NCBI GenBank assembly: GCA_900313355.1
Contig: OMQZ01000120.1
Span: forward strand, 1 to 5,385
DNA: 5,385 bases
From: an uncultured Rhodospirillaceae bacterium
GTDB taxonomy: Bacteria; Pseudomonadota; Alphaproteobacteria; RF32; CAG-239
Direction of reading: 5' to 3'
Both the position numbers and the translations under genes were made by a program. Below, piece by piece: positions 4,740-5,385 of this stretch (the first letter of the stretch is position 1; each line of letters begins with the position of its first letter). The notes beneath the pieces were generated by a model. That model was not told the origin of the DNA and did no database searches. It was given only the letters and a program-made list of their open reading frames with translations.

Positions 4740-5385
4740 ATGCGGCAATTTGCCGTATATGAAACCGCTGATGCAATTCGGCAAAATTGAGAGCAGATAA
4801 ACGCTCAATCTCATCGGCCACGGGAAAGCTATCAATCCTCTGTTTTTCTCAACGCGGCGTGCAATAATTTTGGCCGCCTTACTGGCTTCCATAAAAAACG
4901 GCATCGGACAAGTGTTTTTGTCGGTGATGCGCGAACGAACGAATCCGGGGCATATCACGCTGACCTGTATGTTCTTTTTTTTCAAACGTTCACGAAGTGC
5001 CTCGCCGTATGCTTTAACACAAGCTTTTGTCGCGCTGTATGAGGGGCAAGCCGGAAGCCCGTGATAACCGGCAATCGAAGCTGTGATGGCAATCGCTTTT
5101 TTAGAGTTGTCTTTTCTTTTTTCAAAAATCTCGATGCTCGGTGTGATGGTATTTAAGACACCGAAAATATTTGTGTTAAATGTGTTATATATATGTTCGC
5201 AAGTTTCCGCCCCTGTTGACACGCCCGCATTGGCATAAACAAGATTTAAAGGAGCGATTTTGTCCGCCTCTTTAATAAATGTTTCCATATTTTCTTTGTC
5301 TGTGACGTCAATAACCTTTGAAACAACTTTTATTCCGCGATAGCGACATTTTTCAGCCACATTTTCCAAGCGCTCTTGGTTGCGC
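4731..5385 (-). CDS. Short-chain dehydrogenase/reductase (5' end outside the window)
   Basis: The reading frame stays open to the right edge, and residues RNQERL precede the TTG at 5369, matching the typical 'ARNxERL' NADP-binding region of SDRs. The TTG is therefore internal, and the true start with the TGxxxGxG nucleotide motif lies outside. Counting the Leu encoded by that TTG as residue 1, visible features are 'DVTD' at 21-24 (adenine contact), 'NAG' at 47-49, and a catalytic tetrad Asn67-Ser98-Tyr111-Lys115 ('YSATK' at 111-115), followed by 'PGFVRS' at 141-146. These are classical-SDR features of a cytoplasmic NAD(P)(H)-dependent oxidoreductase; the substrate cannot be inferred. A hydrophobic tail around 187-206 ('MRLSVYLLSILPNCISGFIY') could touch the membrane. 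The last residues and stop lie within a repeat copy. The pseudopilin gene follows on the same strand after 143 bp. Confidence 0.88.
   Translation of the reverse strand, partial: RNQERLENVAEKCRYRGIKVVSKVIDVTDKENMETFIKEADKIAPLNLVYANAGVSTGAETCEHIYNTFNTNIFGVLNTITPSIEIFEKRKDNSKKAIAITASIAGYHGLPACPSYSATKACVKAYGEALRERLKKKNIQVSVICPGFVRSRITDKNTCPMPFFMEASKAAKIIARRVEKNRGLIAFPWPMRLSVYLLSILPNCISGFIYGKLPHKV

Noticed and set aside
4870..5064. Plus-strand ORF opposite the dehydrogenase gene
   Set aside because: It covers the conserved catalytic region of the dehydrogenase on the other strand and its translation is not protein-like.
5367..5369. TTG as the start of the dehydrogenase gene
   Set aside because: The frame is open upstream to the window edge and the preceding RNQER residues fit the family, so the gene continues beyond the window and this codon is an internal Leu.

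Overview
The window looks like chromosomal DNA from an A+T-rich alphaproteobacterium, probably host- or gut-associated. Evidence for the class: a Tim44/TimA-family protein next to MltA and an Smr-domain protein, divergent from secB, together with a CarD/CdnL-type RNA polymerase regulator. The placement near gut lineages is an inference from memory: the orphan pseudopilin-like protein with a 'GRSMVEMLGVLAIIG'-type N-terminus resembles proteins I recall from uncultured gut Alphaproteobacteria. No database search was possible.

Layout. Positions 31-1537, minus strand, hold secB -> trmL -> carD: the export chaperone SecB, the wobble-base tRNA 2'-O-methyltransferase TrmL (its ATG directly follows the secB stop codon), and after an 88-bp gap a CarD-family regulator. 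Positions 1538-1680 are a compact divergent promoter region with two good sigma70-like promoters whose -35 boxes lie back to back. Positions 1681-3975, plus strand, hold a tight three-gene operon: a Tim44/TimA-like membrane-anchored protein, the lipoprotein lytic transglycosylase MltA (4-bp ATGA overlap), and an Smr-domain protein (1-bp gap). Together with SecB this is an envelope and export neighbourhood: SecB delivers preproteins to Sec, MltA remodels peptidoglycan from the outer membrane, and the Tim44-like protein is probably an inner-membrane adaptor.

Positions 3979-4587, minus strand, hold a pseudopilin-like protein with a prepilin-type leader and six C-terminal cysteines. It converges on the smr-domain gene with a 3-bp gap. 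At the right edge (4731-5385, minus) is a short-chain dehydrogenase/reductase whose N-terminus lies outside the window.

The most unusual part is the 143-bp gap at 4588-4730. It contains three copies of a ~20-bp A/T-rich repeat. Two form a perfect 21-bp inverted repeat directly against the Shine-Dalgarno of the pseudopilin gene. The third overlaps the stop codon of the dehydrogenase gene and forms a second inverted pair (22 of 23 bases) with the distal arm of the hairpin. The segment between the outer pair holds a good promoter-like sequence that points away from the pseudopilin gene, as an invertible on/off promoter caught in the OFF position would. This is a hypothesis; no recombinase gene is visible in the window.
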